From an uncultured Flavobacterium sp. (GTDB lineage: Bacteria; Bacteroidota; Bacteroidia; Flavobacteriales; Flavobacteriaceae): DNA of 15,055 bases. The number at the start of each line of letters is the position of its first letter. Positions within the stretch are counted from its first letter, which is position 1. The stretch spans positions 1 through 15,055 of the forward strand of contig NZ_CAMLIX010000122.1 in assembly GCF_946479975.1 (NCBI RefSeq), in the 5' to 3' direction. A program made the translations under genes and the position numbers. Of the stretch, positions 1-8,070 are shown piece by piece. The notes beneath the pieces were generated by a model. It was not told where the DNA came from. It saw nothing but the letters and a program-made list of their open reading frames with translations, and did not search any database.

Positions 1-43
1 ACCGAGATCTACACTCTTTCCCTACACGACGCTCTTCCGATCT
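1..43. other. Illumina adapter remnant (sequencing artefact)
   Basis: The first 43 bases match the last 43 nt of the Illumina TruSeq/P5 universal adapter, ending in the diagnostic GCTCTTCCGATCT. Genomic sequence begins at 44. This marks a contig end where adapter was not trimmed. Any annotation reaching into it is artificial, including the apparent stop codon of the minus-strand gene at 22-24. The match is from memory of the published adapter sequence and is essentially exact. Confidence 0.97.
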
Positions 44-2418
44 TCACGGCTTCTTCTAACTTCAGCTTTACCTACAACAGGAACGTTGTTTTCAGCGTGA
101 CAAGCGATAACGCAAGCTCCACATCCAGTACAAGCATTTAAGTCAATTGAAAGGTTAAAGTGATGACCAGTTGAACGATCAAAAGATTCCCAAAGATCTA
201 CAGTAGTAGCCTCTACTTCTTGGTGATCTAAAGATACCATTGGTTTTTCATTCCAATGTTCTGCATCTTCAGTATTAAATATTTTTAAAGAAGTTTCTTT
301 AATGATATCTCCTCTACCCATCAAAGTTTTTTGACCTTGAACACAAGCAAACTCATGTTCTCCACCAGCTTTGGCAATAGAGACAGATTGAACACCATTG
401 AAACCTTTATATAAAGCGTAAGCATTTAAACCTACCTGCATTTCTTCTTTAAGAGATGCTTTACGTCCGTAACCAAGAGCCAAACCTACTGTTCCAACTG
501 CTTGACCAGGCTGAACGATAACTGGAACATTTTCCAATTTTAATCCGTCTGCCGTAGTAATAGTAGCATAACTACCATTTAAACCACCATTAGCAACAAT
601 TTCATTTGATAAACCAAGTTTTTTAGCATCAGCATTTGAAACTGTAACATAGTTATCCCAAGAAACTCTTGTAATAGGATCCGGAAGCTCTTGCAACCAT
701 GGGTTATTTGCATGTTGTCCATCTCCTAATCCTGTTTTAGTATACAATACTAACTCAAAATTACCAGCAGCTTTAGATTTTGTTAGAGCATTTGCAGCAG
801 AAGCAGCATCAATAGCTCCTCCAGATAATGAAGTAGAACCTAAAACAGCTACACCATCATGTAATACTTTGTTCCAAGAAGATCCTGCTGTAACTACACC
901 AGAATTTGCTTTTAAATAATCGTAAAAAGTACCAGCTGTACCATTTAATGATAATAAAACGTCTTGAAATTGTTTTGTATTAAAGATTGGTCTGATTGTT
1001 GGCTGTGTTAAACTGTAAGTTCCACTTGTAATCTCAACATCACCCCAAGATTCTAAATAATGAGGAGCCGGAGCAGCAACATTTACAATCGATGCAGTTT
1101 CATCATCTTTTAATGAAAAAGCAACCGATGTTTTAACCTTTTTCAATCCAGATACGAAAGCAGCAGAATCAGCTAATGTATAAACTGGATTAACTCCACT
1201 CATAATTAAAGTATGAACACTTCCTGCATTCAAATCTTTAATTAACTGAGAAACAACAGCATTAGAACCTTTTCTAATTTGTCTTGCTCCAGCAGTACTA
1301 AAAGCTTCACTAGCCAATGCTTGATTGATAGCTAAAACTAATAATTGAGCATTTTTATCTTCAATTCCAGATACTAAAACTCCTTTTGAAGCAGCAGCTT
1401 TAAGCTGTTGTGCAGCTTTTACTACTTCGGCTTTAACATTTGCATCTAAAGCTACAGGAACAGAAGCACCCGCAATAATATTATAAATTTGAACTAAAGC
1501 TTGTTTCTGAACAGCTGTAGTCATTGGAACACGCTTATCAGCAGCAGCTCCAGATAAAGTCATGTTAGACTCAAACTGAAAGTGACGAGACATTTTTCCG
1601 TTTTGCGGAATACGTCCTTTTGCATATCCAGAATCATATCCACCACCTTGCCAGTCTCCTAAGAAATCAGCACCAACAGATACAATTAAAGAAGCTTTTG
1701 AGAAATCGTAATCAACTAAAGCTCTTTGACCGTATACAGATTCGAAAGCATCTAAAGCTTCAGATGAAGAAACTGCATCATATACAACATGCTTAGCATT
1801 TGGATTTTTAGCAATAAACTCACCTATTAATTTCTCAGTAGATGGACTTGCTAAAGTATTAGTTAACAATACAACCTGACCTCCTTTAGCTTTTGCATCA
1901 GCTAAACTTGATTTGATTTTTAAATCAACTGCAGACCATGTAGAATCTTTACCATCTACTTTTGGCTCTTTTAAACGAGCGCTATCATACAGTCCTAAGA
2001 TAGAAGCGTGAATTCTAGCATTCGCAGAAAATTTAGCTCCTTCAATTTTATTGTTTTCAATTTTAATTGGACGACCCTCACGAGTTTTAACCAAAAGATT
2101 TGCAAAATCGAAACCATCAAAAACAGTTGTTGCATAATAATCTGCAACACCAGGAATGATTTGCTCTGGTTGTAATACATAAGGGATAGACTTGTGAACA
2201 GGACCTTCGCAGGCAGCCAAAGTAACAGCTGCAGTACTAAATCCTACGTACTTTAAAAAGTCACGACGTGAAGTTCCAGATGTAGATAAAGCATCAGCAT
2301 TACCTAAAAACTCATCGGTAGGAATTTCTTCAACAAACTCGTTATTTCTAAGCGCCTCAACAATAGAGCTATTTTCTAGCTCTTCAACACTTTTCCAGTA
2401 TTTTTTGTTTGATGACAT
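22..2418 (-). CDS. actB: ActB, iron-sulfur/molybdopterin-fold subunit of alternative complex III (3' end missing, false stop in adapter)
   Basis: Large subunit of the quinol-oxidising alternative complex III, acting on the periplasmic side. The start at 2418 gives a 50-residue N-terminal stretch followed by a Tat-type motif (SRRDFLK, R51-R52), a hydrophobic segment and a lipobox-like LAAC with Cys70, suggesting Tat export with lipid anchoring. The middle is a DMSO-reductase-like fold; in this family it is reported to lack a molybdenum cofactor. Near the end a ferredoxin motif begins (Cys763, 766, 769, 773), the first of the several Fe-S clusters expected. Native coding sequence stops at base 44: residue 791 is the last fully native one, and the final residues (DRKSVV) and the TAG at 22-24 come from adapter. 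Family members are usually about 1000 residues, so roughly 200 C-terminal residues are missing. It lies 32 bp downstream of the actA-like gene, presumably cotranscribed. actC and the other subunit genes would be expected beyond the contig end. Confidence 0.93.
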   Translation of the reverse strand: MSSNKKYWKSVEELENSSIVEALRNNEFVEEIPTDEFLGNADALSTSGTSRRDFLKYVGFSTAAVTLAACEGPVHKSIPYVLQPEQIIPGVADYYATTVFDGFDFANLLVKTREGRPIKIENNKIEGAKFSANARIHASILGLYDSARLKEPKVDGKDSTWSAVDLKIKSSLADAKAKGGQVVLLTNTLASPSTEKLIGEFIAKNPNAKHVVYDAVSSSEALDAFESVYGQRALVDYDFSKASLIVSVGADFLGDWQGGGYDSGYAKGRIPQNGKMSRHFQFESNMTLSGAAADKRVPMTTAVQKQALVQIYNIIAGASVPVALDANVKAEVVKAAQQLKAAASKGVLVSGIEDKNAQLLVLAINQALASEAFSTAGARQIRKGSNAVVSQLIKDLNAGSVHTLIMSGVNPVYTLADSAAFVSGLKKVKTSVAFSLKDDETASIVNVAAPAPHYLESWGDVEITSGTYSLTQPTIRPIFNTKQFQDVLLSLNGTAGTFYDYLKANSGVVTAGSSWNKVLHDGVAVLGSTSLSGGAIDAASAANALTKSKAAGNFELVLYTKTGLGDGQHANNPWLQELPDPITRVSWDNYVTVSNADAKKLGLSNEIVANGGLNGSYATITTADGLKLENVPVIVQPGQAVGTVGLALGYGRKASLKEEMQVGLNAYALYKGFNGVQSVSIAKAGGEHEFACVQGQKTLMGRGDIIKETSLKIFNTEDAEHWNEKPMVSLDHQEVEATTVDLWESFDRSTGHHFNLSIDLNACTGCGACVIACHAENNVPVVGKAEVRRSREDRKSVV

Positions 2419-2450
2419 TGTATATATATATTAAAATCTTAATAAATCGA

Positions 2451-3782
2451 TTAATAGTGGCATTTACCGCATTCTAAACCTCCCATTTGCGCTGCAGTTA
2501 ATTTCTCTACACCGTATTTTTTAGAAAGTTCAGCATGAATCTTATCATAGTAAGCATTACCTTCCATTTTAACATCAGTTTTTCTATGGCAATCAATACA
2601 CCATCCCATTGTTAATTTAGAGTACTGCTTCATGATTTCGAATTCTTGTACTGGACCGTGACAAGTTTGACATTCAATTCCAGCAACAGAAACGTGTTGC
2701 GAGTGATTGAAGTAAACAAAATCAGGAAGATTATGAATACGAACCCATTTTACAGGTTGTGTTTTTCCAGTATAAGCCTGTTTAGTCTTATCCCATCCAA
2801 CAGCATCATATAATTTTTGAATTTGCGCATCGTAGAATGCCTTGCTGTACTCAGGAGTAGCAGTTGTTTCAGCAACCTCAGAAATATTTTTATGACAGTT
2901 CATACAAACATTTAATGAAGGAATACCAGCTGTTTTACTTACACGAGAAGCAGAGTGGCAATATTTACAATTGATTTCATTATCACCAGCGTGAATTTTA
3001 TGAGAGTAGTGAATTGGCTGTATTGGCTCATAATTCTGATCTACACCTACTTGCATTAAGTAACCATATACAAAATAACCACTTGCCAAAAGCAAAAAGA
3101 CAGAAGTCACTAAAACCAAAAATTGATTTTTAACGAAAGCTTTCCAAATTGGAGTTCTAGCCTCTCTTGGAGCAACTACAATACCATTTTTGTCTGCAAC
3201 TTTAGTCAATACTTTGTTCACCATGAACAACATCACAACTAAAATAGCCATTACTAGAGCAAGAGCCCCTAAAATAATATTGTTTGAAATTCCGCCCCCT
3301 TCAACATTTGTACCAGGAGGAGTTGCAGCCCCCTGACCTGGAGCAGGCTCAGTTTTTACTTCAGAAGTATAAGCTATAATATTATCAATATCAGCTTCAG
3401 CTAACTGAGGAAAAGAAGTCATTACTGCTTTATTATTTTCCTCGAAAAGTTTAACAGCAACAGGATCACCTGACTTAATCATGTCAGAACTGTTATGCAC
3501 CCACTTGTAAATCCAAGCCATATCATGCTTACCAGCAACGCCTCTTAAAGCAGGACCAGTTGATTTAGCATCTAATTTGTGACATGCAGCGCAATTTGCA
3601 TTAAAAAGTTCCTTCCCTTTTACTGGATCACCGCCTCCCGCAGCTGGAGCAGCAGCGGCAGCTTCAGGCGCCGCCGGAGCAGCAGCATCTTGAGCAAATG
3701 AAGTTAGGGAGAAAATTAACGTCAGCGATAAGCCAAACAGCAATTTTCTTGAGATCGAATTATGGTTACCCACCTTTTTCAT
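2451..3782 (-). CDS. actA: ActA-type multihaem cytochrome c with N-terminal monohaem cytochrome domain (alternative complex III)
   Basis: Membrane-anchored c-type cytochrome that passes electrons within alternative complex III on the periplasmic side. The 443 residues show a signal peptide (about 1-30, ending SFA-Q), an Ala/Pro-rich linker (32-50), a class I monohaem cytochrome c domain with CAACH at 64-68, a transmembrane helix near 166-190, another near 220-245, and then a pentahaem region with CKYCH 272-276, CMNCH 293-297, CQTCH 371-375, CIDCH 395-399 and CGKCH 438-442, the last almost at the C-terminus. The five C-terminal motifs match ActA. The N-terminal domain resembles a separate monohaem carrier, so this looks like a fusion. 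It is first in the visible operon, with a good promoter at 3870-3899, and is followed 32 bp later by actB. No Shine-Dalgarno sequence is evident at the ATG, which is normal for this phylum. The symbol rests on architecture and neighbour. Confidence 0.9.
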   Translation of the reverse strand: MKKVGNHNSISRKLLFGLSLTLIFSLTSFAQDAAAPAAPEAAAAAPAAGGGDPVKGKELFNANCAACHKLDAKSTGPALRGVAGKHDMAWIYKWVHNSSDMIKSGDPVAVKLFEENNKAVMTSFPQLAEADIDNIIAYTSEVKTEPAPGQGAATPPGTNVEGGGISNNIILGALALVMAILVVMLFMVNKVLTKVADKNGIVVAPREARTPIWKAFVKNQFLVLVTSVFLLLASGYFVYGYLMQVGVDQNYEPIQPIHYSHKIHAGDNEINCKYCHSASRVSKTAGIPSLNVCMNCHKNISEVAETTATPEYSKAFYDAQIQKLYDAVGWDKTKQAYTGKTQPVKWVRIHNLPDFVYFNHSQHVSVAGIECQTCHGPVQEFEIMKQYSKLTMGWCIDCHRKTDVKMEGNAYYDKIHAELSKKYGVEKLTAAQMGGLECGKCHY

Positions 3783-3869
3783 ATAGTATAAATAATTGTC
3801 TACTAATTTTGGTATGATTTTTTCTGTATTAAACTCAGTAAAATCTATACCCTACTTTTAAAACTTGCA

Positions 3870-3899
3870 CAAAAATACGACTTATGAACTATTCTCAAA
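3870..3899 (-). promoter_or_regulatory. Promoter of the act operon (Bacteroidota type)
   Basis: Minus-strand TTTG (3896-3899), an 18-nt spacer and TATTTTTG (3870-3877), a full match to the Bacteroidota -33/-7 consensus TTTG/TAnnTTTG. Transcription would start near 3863, giving an untranslated leader of about 80 nt before the actA ATG at 3782. Predicted by motif and spacing only. Confidence 0.65.
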
Positions 3900-3975
3900 A
3901 CCTTAAAATACCCTTAAATATCAATTTATATCAATTCTAAATAATATTAAAATTTTACACTCAAACTTTAAATAG

Positions 3976-3983
3976 TATTTTTG
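3976..3983 (+). promoter_or_regulatory. -7 element of the SPOR gene promoter
   Basis: TATTTTTG fits TAnnTTTG and lies 18 bp before the chosen ATG at 4002. No TTG is seen at the usual distance upstream (that stretch is T-rich), so the -33 part is degenerate. The leader would be very short. Confidence 0.45.
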
Positions 3984-4001
3984 CATAAAAAACATCACAT
4001 T

Positions 4002-4391
4002 ATGAGAATTTTAACTCCTTCTAAAAGCCTTTTATTAACAATTGCAACGATTGCATTTGCACACAATATTAACGCACAAGACCAAAATTTAACATTGAAT
4101 CAAGATCCTAAATTCGAGCAATTGTTAAACGAGAAGCGTAAAATTAACACGTCAATAAATACAAACGACACTTACAGAATCCAAATCTTTAGTGGTAAAA
4201 GCGATGAAGCAAAAAAAACACTTTCGGATTTTAAAAGAGAAAATCCAAGTATTGACGGAACTATAATCTTCAGCACACCCAACTATAAAGTAATCGTAGG
4301 TAATTTTAAAACAAGAATTGAAGCAGAAAGAAATTTAGACGAAATTAAAAACAGGTATAAAAGTGTTTTCCTTCTAAAACCTGGAAAATAA
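4002..4391 (+). CDS. Secreted SPOR-domain protein
   Basis: Small exported protein of 129 residues, probably binding peptidoglycan through its SPOR domain; SPOR domains recognise glycan strands stripped of stem peptides, often at division sites. Residues 1-25 form a signal peptide (SKSLLLTIATIAFA core, cleavage near NINA-Q). A short polar linker follows, and residues about 56-127 form one SPOR domain with the typical YRIQIFSG first strand and a YKVIVGNFKTRIEA second half. I chose the ATG at 4002 rather than the in-frame TTG at 3981: the longer form adds seven charged residues before the signal peptide, and that TTG lies inside a -7 promoter element. It is divergent from the act operon and convergent with the DUF4920 gene, with a shared terminator just downstream. 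Its specific partner or role cannot be read from sequence. Confidence 0.88.
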   Translation: MRILTPSKSLLLTIATIAFAHNINAQDQNLTLNQDPKFEQLLNEKRKINTSINTNDTYRIQIFSGKSDEAKKTLSDFKRENPSIDGTIIFSTPNYKVIVGNFKTRIEAERNLDEIKNRYKSVFLLKPGK

Positions 4392-4407
4392 AACTTAAAA
4401 CAAAAAC

Positions 4408-4438
4408 AAAAAAAGCGAGATGTTATCTCGCTTTTTTT
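4408..4438. terminator. Bidirectional intrinsic terminator between convergent genes
   Basis: Perfect 13-bp inverted repeat (4408-4420 and 4426-4438) with a GCGAGA/TCTCGC core, a 5-nt TGTTA loop and seven A/T on each flank. It therefore gives a U-tract in both directions. It sits 16 bp after the SPOR stop and about 55 bp after the stop of the opposing DUF4920 gene, so it can serve both. Confidence 0.88.
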
Positions 4439-4492
4439 GTTTTTTCAACCCATATACAACTCATTTAAGAGCAAATCTTTAAAACTTTCCTT

Positions 4493-5002
4493 TCAGTTCA
4501 CAACCTTAATTCCACTCGCCAGAAAACGTATTTCTTCCTTTGGAGCTGTTATCGCTGCTATTTCTGCTTTCGATTTTTTAGCATCTTTCGCATAGTGCTT
4601 TAATTCCTCTACAGAGGTAATTTTTCTCTCAGCAACGCCTTGTAAAACTACATTTTTACCCTTAGCTGCGGTAGGAACAAAAAAAGCATAATCTTTCATT
4701 TTTACAAAAAAAGAAGAACCATCTTCTGTTTTAACACTCACCCAACATCCTTTTTTGGGACAAACTCCTGTAACCTCACCTTTAACAAGAATGTTTTCTA
4801 ACTTACTATTCGTTTTTAAATTATCTTCCAATTTAGCTACTGAAATTGCGTCATTTATCGCATCGTTAGAAATAGGAGCACCATAATAATCCCCTACCAA
4901 TGCATTCCCCGGAGGTGGCGCTGGTTTTTCAACATCTTCTTGTGAAAAACATAAAGATGAAAAGCTTAAAAACAAAACTGCTGTATATACTCCTAATTTC
5001 AT
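4493..5002 (-). CDS. DUF4920 family secreted protein
   Basis: Protein of 169 residues with an N-terminal signal peptide (about 1-20, ending CFSQ). A Pro-rich stretch follows (PAPPPGNA, 27-34), then a domain that I recognise as DUF4920, common in Bacteroidota. Its function is unknown to me. The visible hallmark is CPKKGCW (Cys81, Cys86, Trp87) followed by a strand with FFVKMKDYAFFVP, a compact beta-rich fold of the OB-like kind. The Cys pair could bind a metal or form a disulfide, which is inference. The gene has its own promoter at 5024-5053 and is separated from infB upstream by a terminator at 5081-5113, so it is probably monocistronic. Stop is TGA at 4493-4495. Confidence 0.85.
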   Translation of the reverse strand: MKLGVYTAVLFLSFSSLCFSQEDVEKPAPPPGNALVGDYYGAPISNDAINDAISVAKLEDNLKTNSKLENILVKGEVTGVCPKKGCWVSVKTEDGSSFFVKMKDYAFFVPTAAKGKNVVLQGVAERKITSVEELKHYAKDAKKSKAEIAAITAPKEEIRFLASGIKVVN

Positions 5003-5023
5003 ATCCTAGTATTTTAATTCAAT

Positions 5024-5053
5024 CAAATGTAAGATTAATAATTGAGACTCAAA
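5024..5053 (-). promoter_or_regulatory. Promoter of the DUF4920 gene
   Basis: Minus-strand TTTG (5050-5053), an 18-nt spacer and TACATTTG (5024-5031), matching the Bacteroidota consensus exactly. It lies between the infB terminator and the ATG at 5002, giving a short leader of roughly 15 nt. Confidence 0.65.
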
Positions 5054-5080
5054 GCAACAAAATCAAACTACGGAACTCCA

Positions 5081-5113
5081 AAAAAAAAGTCCCAAACTTT
5101 CGTTGGGACTTTT
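5081..5113 (-). terminator. Intrinsic terminator of the rimP-nusA-infB operon
   Basis: Inverted repeat AAAAGTCCCAA (5085-5095) and TTGGGACTTTT (5103-5113) with a 7-nt loop, followed on the minus strand by a run of eight T (complement of A at 5081-5088). It begins about 20 bp after the infB stop at 5133. Confidence 0.87.
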
Positions 5114-5132
5114 AAAAATATATGTTTGAATT

Positions 5133-8009
5133 TTATTTCAATTTCTTTTTAATTGCTACTTCATGGTAAGCTTCAATAACATCACTGATTTCGATATCAT
5201 TAAATCCTTTTATTTGGATACCACAATCATAACCTTTAGACACTTCTTTAACATCATCTTTGAAACGTTTTAAAGCAACTAATTCTCCTGTATGAACTAC
5301 AACTCCATCTCTAATAACTCTAATTCTAGAACTTCTTAAGATTTTACCATCTGTCACCATACATCCAGCGATTGATCCAACTTTAGAAATTTTGAAAATC
5401 TCACGAATTTCAGCATTTCCTAAAATTTCTTCTTTCATCTCTGGCGCTAACATTCCTTCCATCGCATCTTTCAAATCATCGATAGCTGCATAGATAATAG
5501 AATAGTAACGGATATCGATTTCTTCTTTATCTGCAAGTTGTCTAGCATTACCTGCTGGACGAACATTAAATCCGATAATAATTGCATCTGATGCAGAAGC
5601 CAAGTTAACGTCGGTTTCTGTAATTGCACCAACTCCTTTATGAATGATATTAATCTGAACTTCTTCAGTAGAAAGTTTAGAGAACGAATCAGAAAGTGCC
5701 TCTACAGATCCATCAACGTCTCCTTTAAGGATTACGTTTAATTCTTTAAACTGACCAAGAGCAATACGACGACCAATTTCATCTAATGTAATATGTCTTT
5801 GTGTACGAACTGACTGCTCACGCATTAATTGAGAACGTTTAGATGCAATTTGTTTTGCTTCTTTTTCATCTTCAAAAACATTGAATTTATCACCTGCAGT
5901 TGCCGCACCATCCAAACCTAAAACAGATACTGGAGTTGAAGGACCAGCTGTCAATACAGAATGCCCTCTTTCATCATGCATCGCTTTAATTTTTCCATGA
6001 TGCTTTCCAGCCAACATATAATCTCCAATTTTCAGAGTTCCATGTTGAACTAAAATTGTAGAAACATACCCTTTTCCTTTATCAAGGAAAGCCTCAACAA
6101 CAGTTCCTTGAGCTGCTTTATTTGGATTTGCTTTTAAATCTAAAATCTCAGCTTCTAATAAAACTTTTTCTAATAATTCTTTTACACCTGTTCCAACTTT
6201 TGCAGAAATATCATGTGACTGAATTTTTCCACCCCAATCTTCAACAAGTAAATTCATACCAGCCAAACGTTCTTTGATTTTTTCAACATTTGCGTTTGGT
6301 TTATCAATTTTATTGATAGCAAATATAATTGGTACTCCAGCAGCTTGTGCGTGAGATATTGCTTCTTTTGTTTGAGGCATGATATCATCATCCGCAGCTA
6401 CTACGATAATAGCAATATCTGTAACCTGAGCTCCACGTGCACGCATCGCGGTAAACGCCTCGTGACCCGGAGTATCTAAGAATGCAATTTTTTGTCCGTT
6501 ATCTAAAGTTACTCCATATGCTCCAATGTGCTGTGTAATACCTCCAGACTCACCAGCGATAACATTTTCTTTACGAATATAATCCAGTAAAGATGTTTTA
6601 CCGTGGTCAACGTGACCCATTACTGTAACAATTGGTGCTCTAGTAACTAAATCTTCTTCTCTATCTTCAACTACAGTAATAGCTTCTTCGATATCAACTG
6701 TAATAAATTCAACTTCATAACCAAACTCATCGGCTACGATTGTAAGAGTTTCAGCATCTAGACGCTGGTTCATGGTAACCATGATACCAAGAGACATACA
6801 AGTTCCAATTACTTTAGTAATCGGCACATCCATCATGATTGCAATTTCACCTACAGTAACAAATTCAGTAACCTTAATAGTTTTACTTCCTTCGTCAAGT
6901 GCTCTTTGCTCATCATCAGATTTCTGACGGTGCGTCTCTCTTTTATCTCTTCTATATTTAGCCGCTTTAGATTTCCCTCCTTTACCTTGAAGTTTTTCAA
7001 GAGTTTCTCTAATTTGGTTTTTTACTTCTTCTTCTGTTGGCTCAACTTTAGCTACAATTGCAGGACGGTTTCCTTTTACAAAACCAGGTCTTTGACTTCT
7101 GTTAGCATTAAATCCTCCACCACCGTTAGTGTTTGGAGTAATTTTATTAGGATTAGGCGTTCCAGGCGCATTACCTGTAGCAGGTTTTGGCGCGCCAGGC
7201 GTACTTGGCTTAGGAGCAATTCTTTTACGCTTATTTTTGTTTGCGTTATTATTATTGCCAACCCCAGGAGTACCCGGTTTTTGAGCCGCTTTAGGATCTT
7301 CTTTCTTTTTCTTAGGCTTATTAAATTGAGATAAATCAATTGTTTGCCCCGTAAGAGTAGTTCCTGAAAGCTTTTGATATTGAGTTGTAATTGTCTCCTC
7401 TGAAGTTGCAGGATCAGTAGACACAATAGGCTCCTGTGCAACTTTAGAAGATTCTGCTTTAACTTCTTTTTTCTCAGTAATAACTGGTTCTTCCTTTTTT
7501 GTTTCAGAAACCGGCTGTGCTACAACTGGCTCCGTTTTAACAGTTTCATTCTGAACAGGTTTTTCTGTCTGCACTGGTGCAGCAACAGCTTTTGGTTCTT
7601 CAACTTTAGCCGTTTCCTCAGAAGGAGTAACCGCAGGTTTCTTCGGATTCAAGTCGATTTTACCAACTTGTACAGGTCCCGAAACAACAGCTCTCGCTTT
7701 AATTATTTCTTGTTGTTTTTGACGCTCTTCTTCTTGTCTGCGTTTGTCTTCAATCTCTTTCTCACGCTCTACACGTAATGCTTCTTTCTCTTTTCTCTTC
7801 TCTTCTCCAACCTCTTTAGAAGCCTCCTTGTTCCCCTTATCGCCCGCAAATTGGCTTTGAAGGATATTAAACTCGCTATCAGAAATTTTTGCATTTGGAT
7901 TTGCATCAATAGCAATTCCCTTATCTTTTAGATAATCTACAGCTCTTTCTAACGAAATATTTAATTCCCTTAAAACCTTGTTTATTCTTATTACTCTCTC
8001 TTCAGACAT
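5133..8009 (-). CDS. infB: Translation initiation factor IF-2
   Basis: GTPase that brings initiator fMet-tRNA to the 30S subunit and promotes subunit joining in the cytoplasm. The 958 residues show an N-terminal IF2-N domain (about 1-50), then a long low-complexity region (about 60-370) that is first Lys/Glu-rich, then Pro/Val/Glu-rich, then Asn/Gly/Pro-rich. A second IF2-N-like segment follows near 380-435. The G domain has GHVDHGKT at 465-472 (P-loop), DTPGH starting at Asp512 and NKID at 566-569, with the switch I sequence [11 protein letters not shown] between them. Domains II-IV follow to the C-terminus. The length is at the high end for IF-2 because of the linker, as is usual in Bacteroidota. 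It is the last gene of rimP-nusA-infB, 61 bp after nusA, and is followed by an intrinsic terminator. Confidence 0.98.
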   Translation of the reverse strand: MSEERVIRINKVLRELNISLERAVDYLKDKGIAIDANPNAKISDSEFNILQSQFAGDKGNKEASKEVGEEKRKEKEALRVEREKEIEDKRRQEEERQKQQEIIKARAVVSGPVQVGKIDLNPKKPAVTPSEETAKVEEPKAVAAPVQTEKPVQNETVKTEPVVAQPVSETKKEEPVITEKKEVKAESSKVAQEPIVSTDPATSEETITTQYQKLSGTTLTGQTIDLSQFNKPKKKKEDPKAAQKPGTPGVGNNNNANKNKRKRIAPKPSTPGAPKPATGNAPGTPNPNKITPNTNGGGGFNANRSQRPGFVKGNRPAIVAKVEPTEEEVKNQIRETLEKLQGKGGKSKAAKYRRDKRETHRQKSDDEQRALDEGSKTIKVTEFVTVGEIAIMMDVPITKVIGTCMSLGIMVTMNQRLDAETLTIVADEFGYEVEFITVDIEEAITVVEDREEDLVTRAPIVTVMGHVDHGKTSLLDYIRKENVIAGESGGITQHIGAYGVTLDNGQKIAFLDTPGHEAFTAMRARGAQVTDIAIIVVAADDDIMPQTKEAISHAQAAGVPIIFAINKIDKPNANVEKIKERLAGMNLLVEDWGGKIQSHDISAKVGTGVKELLEKVLLEAEILDLKANPNKAAQGTVVEAFLDKGKGYVSTILVQHGTLKIGDYMLAGKHHGKIKAMHDERGHSVLTAGPSTPVSVLGLDGAATAGDKFNVFEDEKEAKQIASKRSQLMREQSVRTQRHITLDEIGRRIALGQFKELNVILKGDVDGSVEALSDSFSKLSTEEVQINIIHKGVGAITETDVNLASASDAIIIGFNVRPAGNARQLADKEEIDIRYYSIIYAAIDDLKDAMEGMLAPEMKEEILGNAEIREIFKISKVGSIAGCMVTDGKILRSSRIRVIRDGVVVHTGELVALKRFKDDVKEVSKGYDCGIQIKGFNDIEISDVIEAYHEVAIKKKLK

Positions 8010-8070
8010 ATAACCTTTTTATTATTACCTTTTTCGTTGTGTTGTTTGAGCCAGATGGTTCAGCTATCGC

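Noticed and set aside
4900..5115. Open frame of 71 codons on the plus strand across the DUF4920 start
   Set aside because: It runs antisense through the signal peptide region, the promoter and the infB terminator, and has no protein-like character.
6906..7334. Open frame of 142 codons on the plus strand inside infB
   Set aside because: It lies antisense to the low-complexity linker of IF-2; the repetitive codons leave the opposite strand open by chance, and the product resembles no protein family.
7076..7441. Open frame of 121 codons on the minus strand, another frame of infB
   Set aside because: It is a frame shadow within the same low-complexity linker and has no recognisable domain or start context.
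7060..7800. Compositional bias in infB as a sign of transfer or fusion
   Set aside because: Long Pro/Glu/Lys/Asn-rich linkers between IF2-N and the G domain are normal for IF-2, and the frame is intact.
8047..8062. Small hairpin in the 61-bp nusA-infB gap
   Set aside because: In the transcribed (minus) strand the 6-bp stem contains an A/C mismatch and no U-tract follows, so it is unlikely to terminate or regulate.
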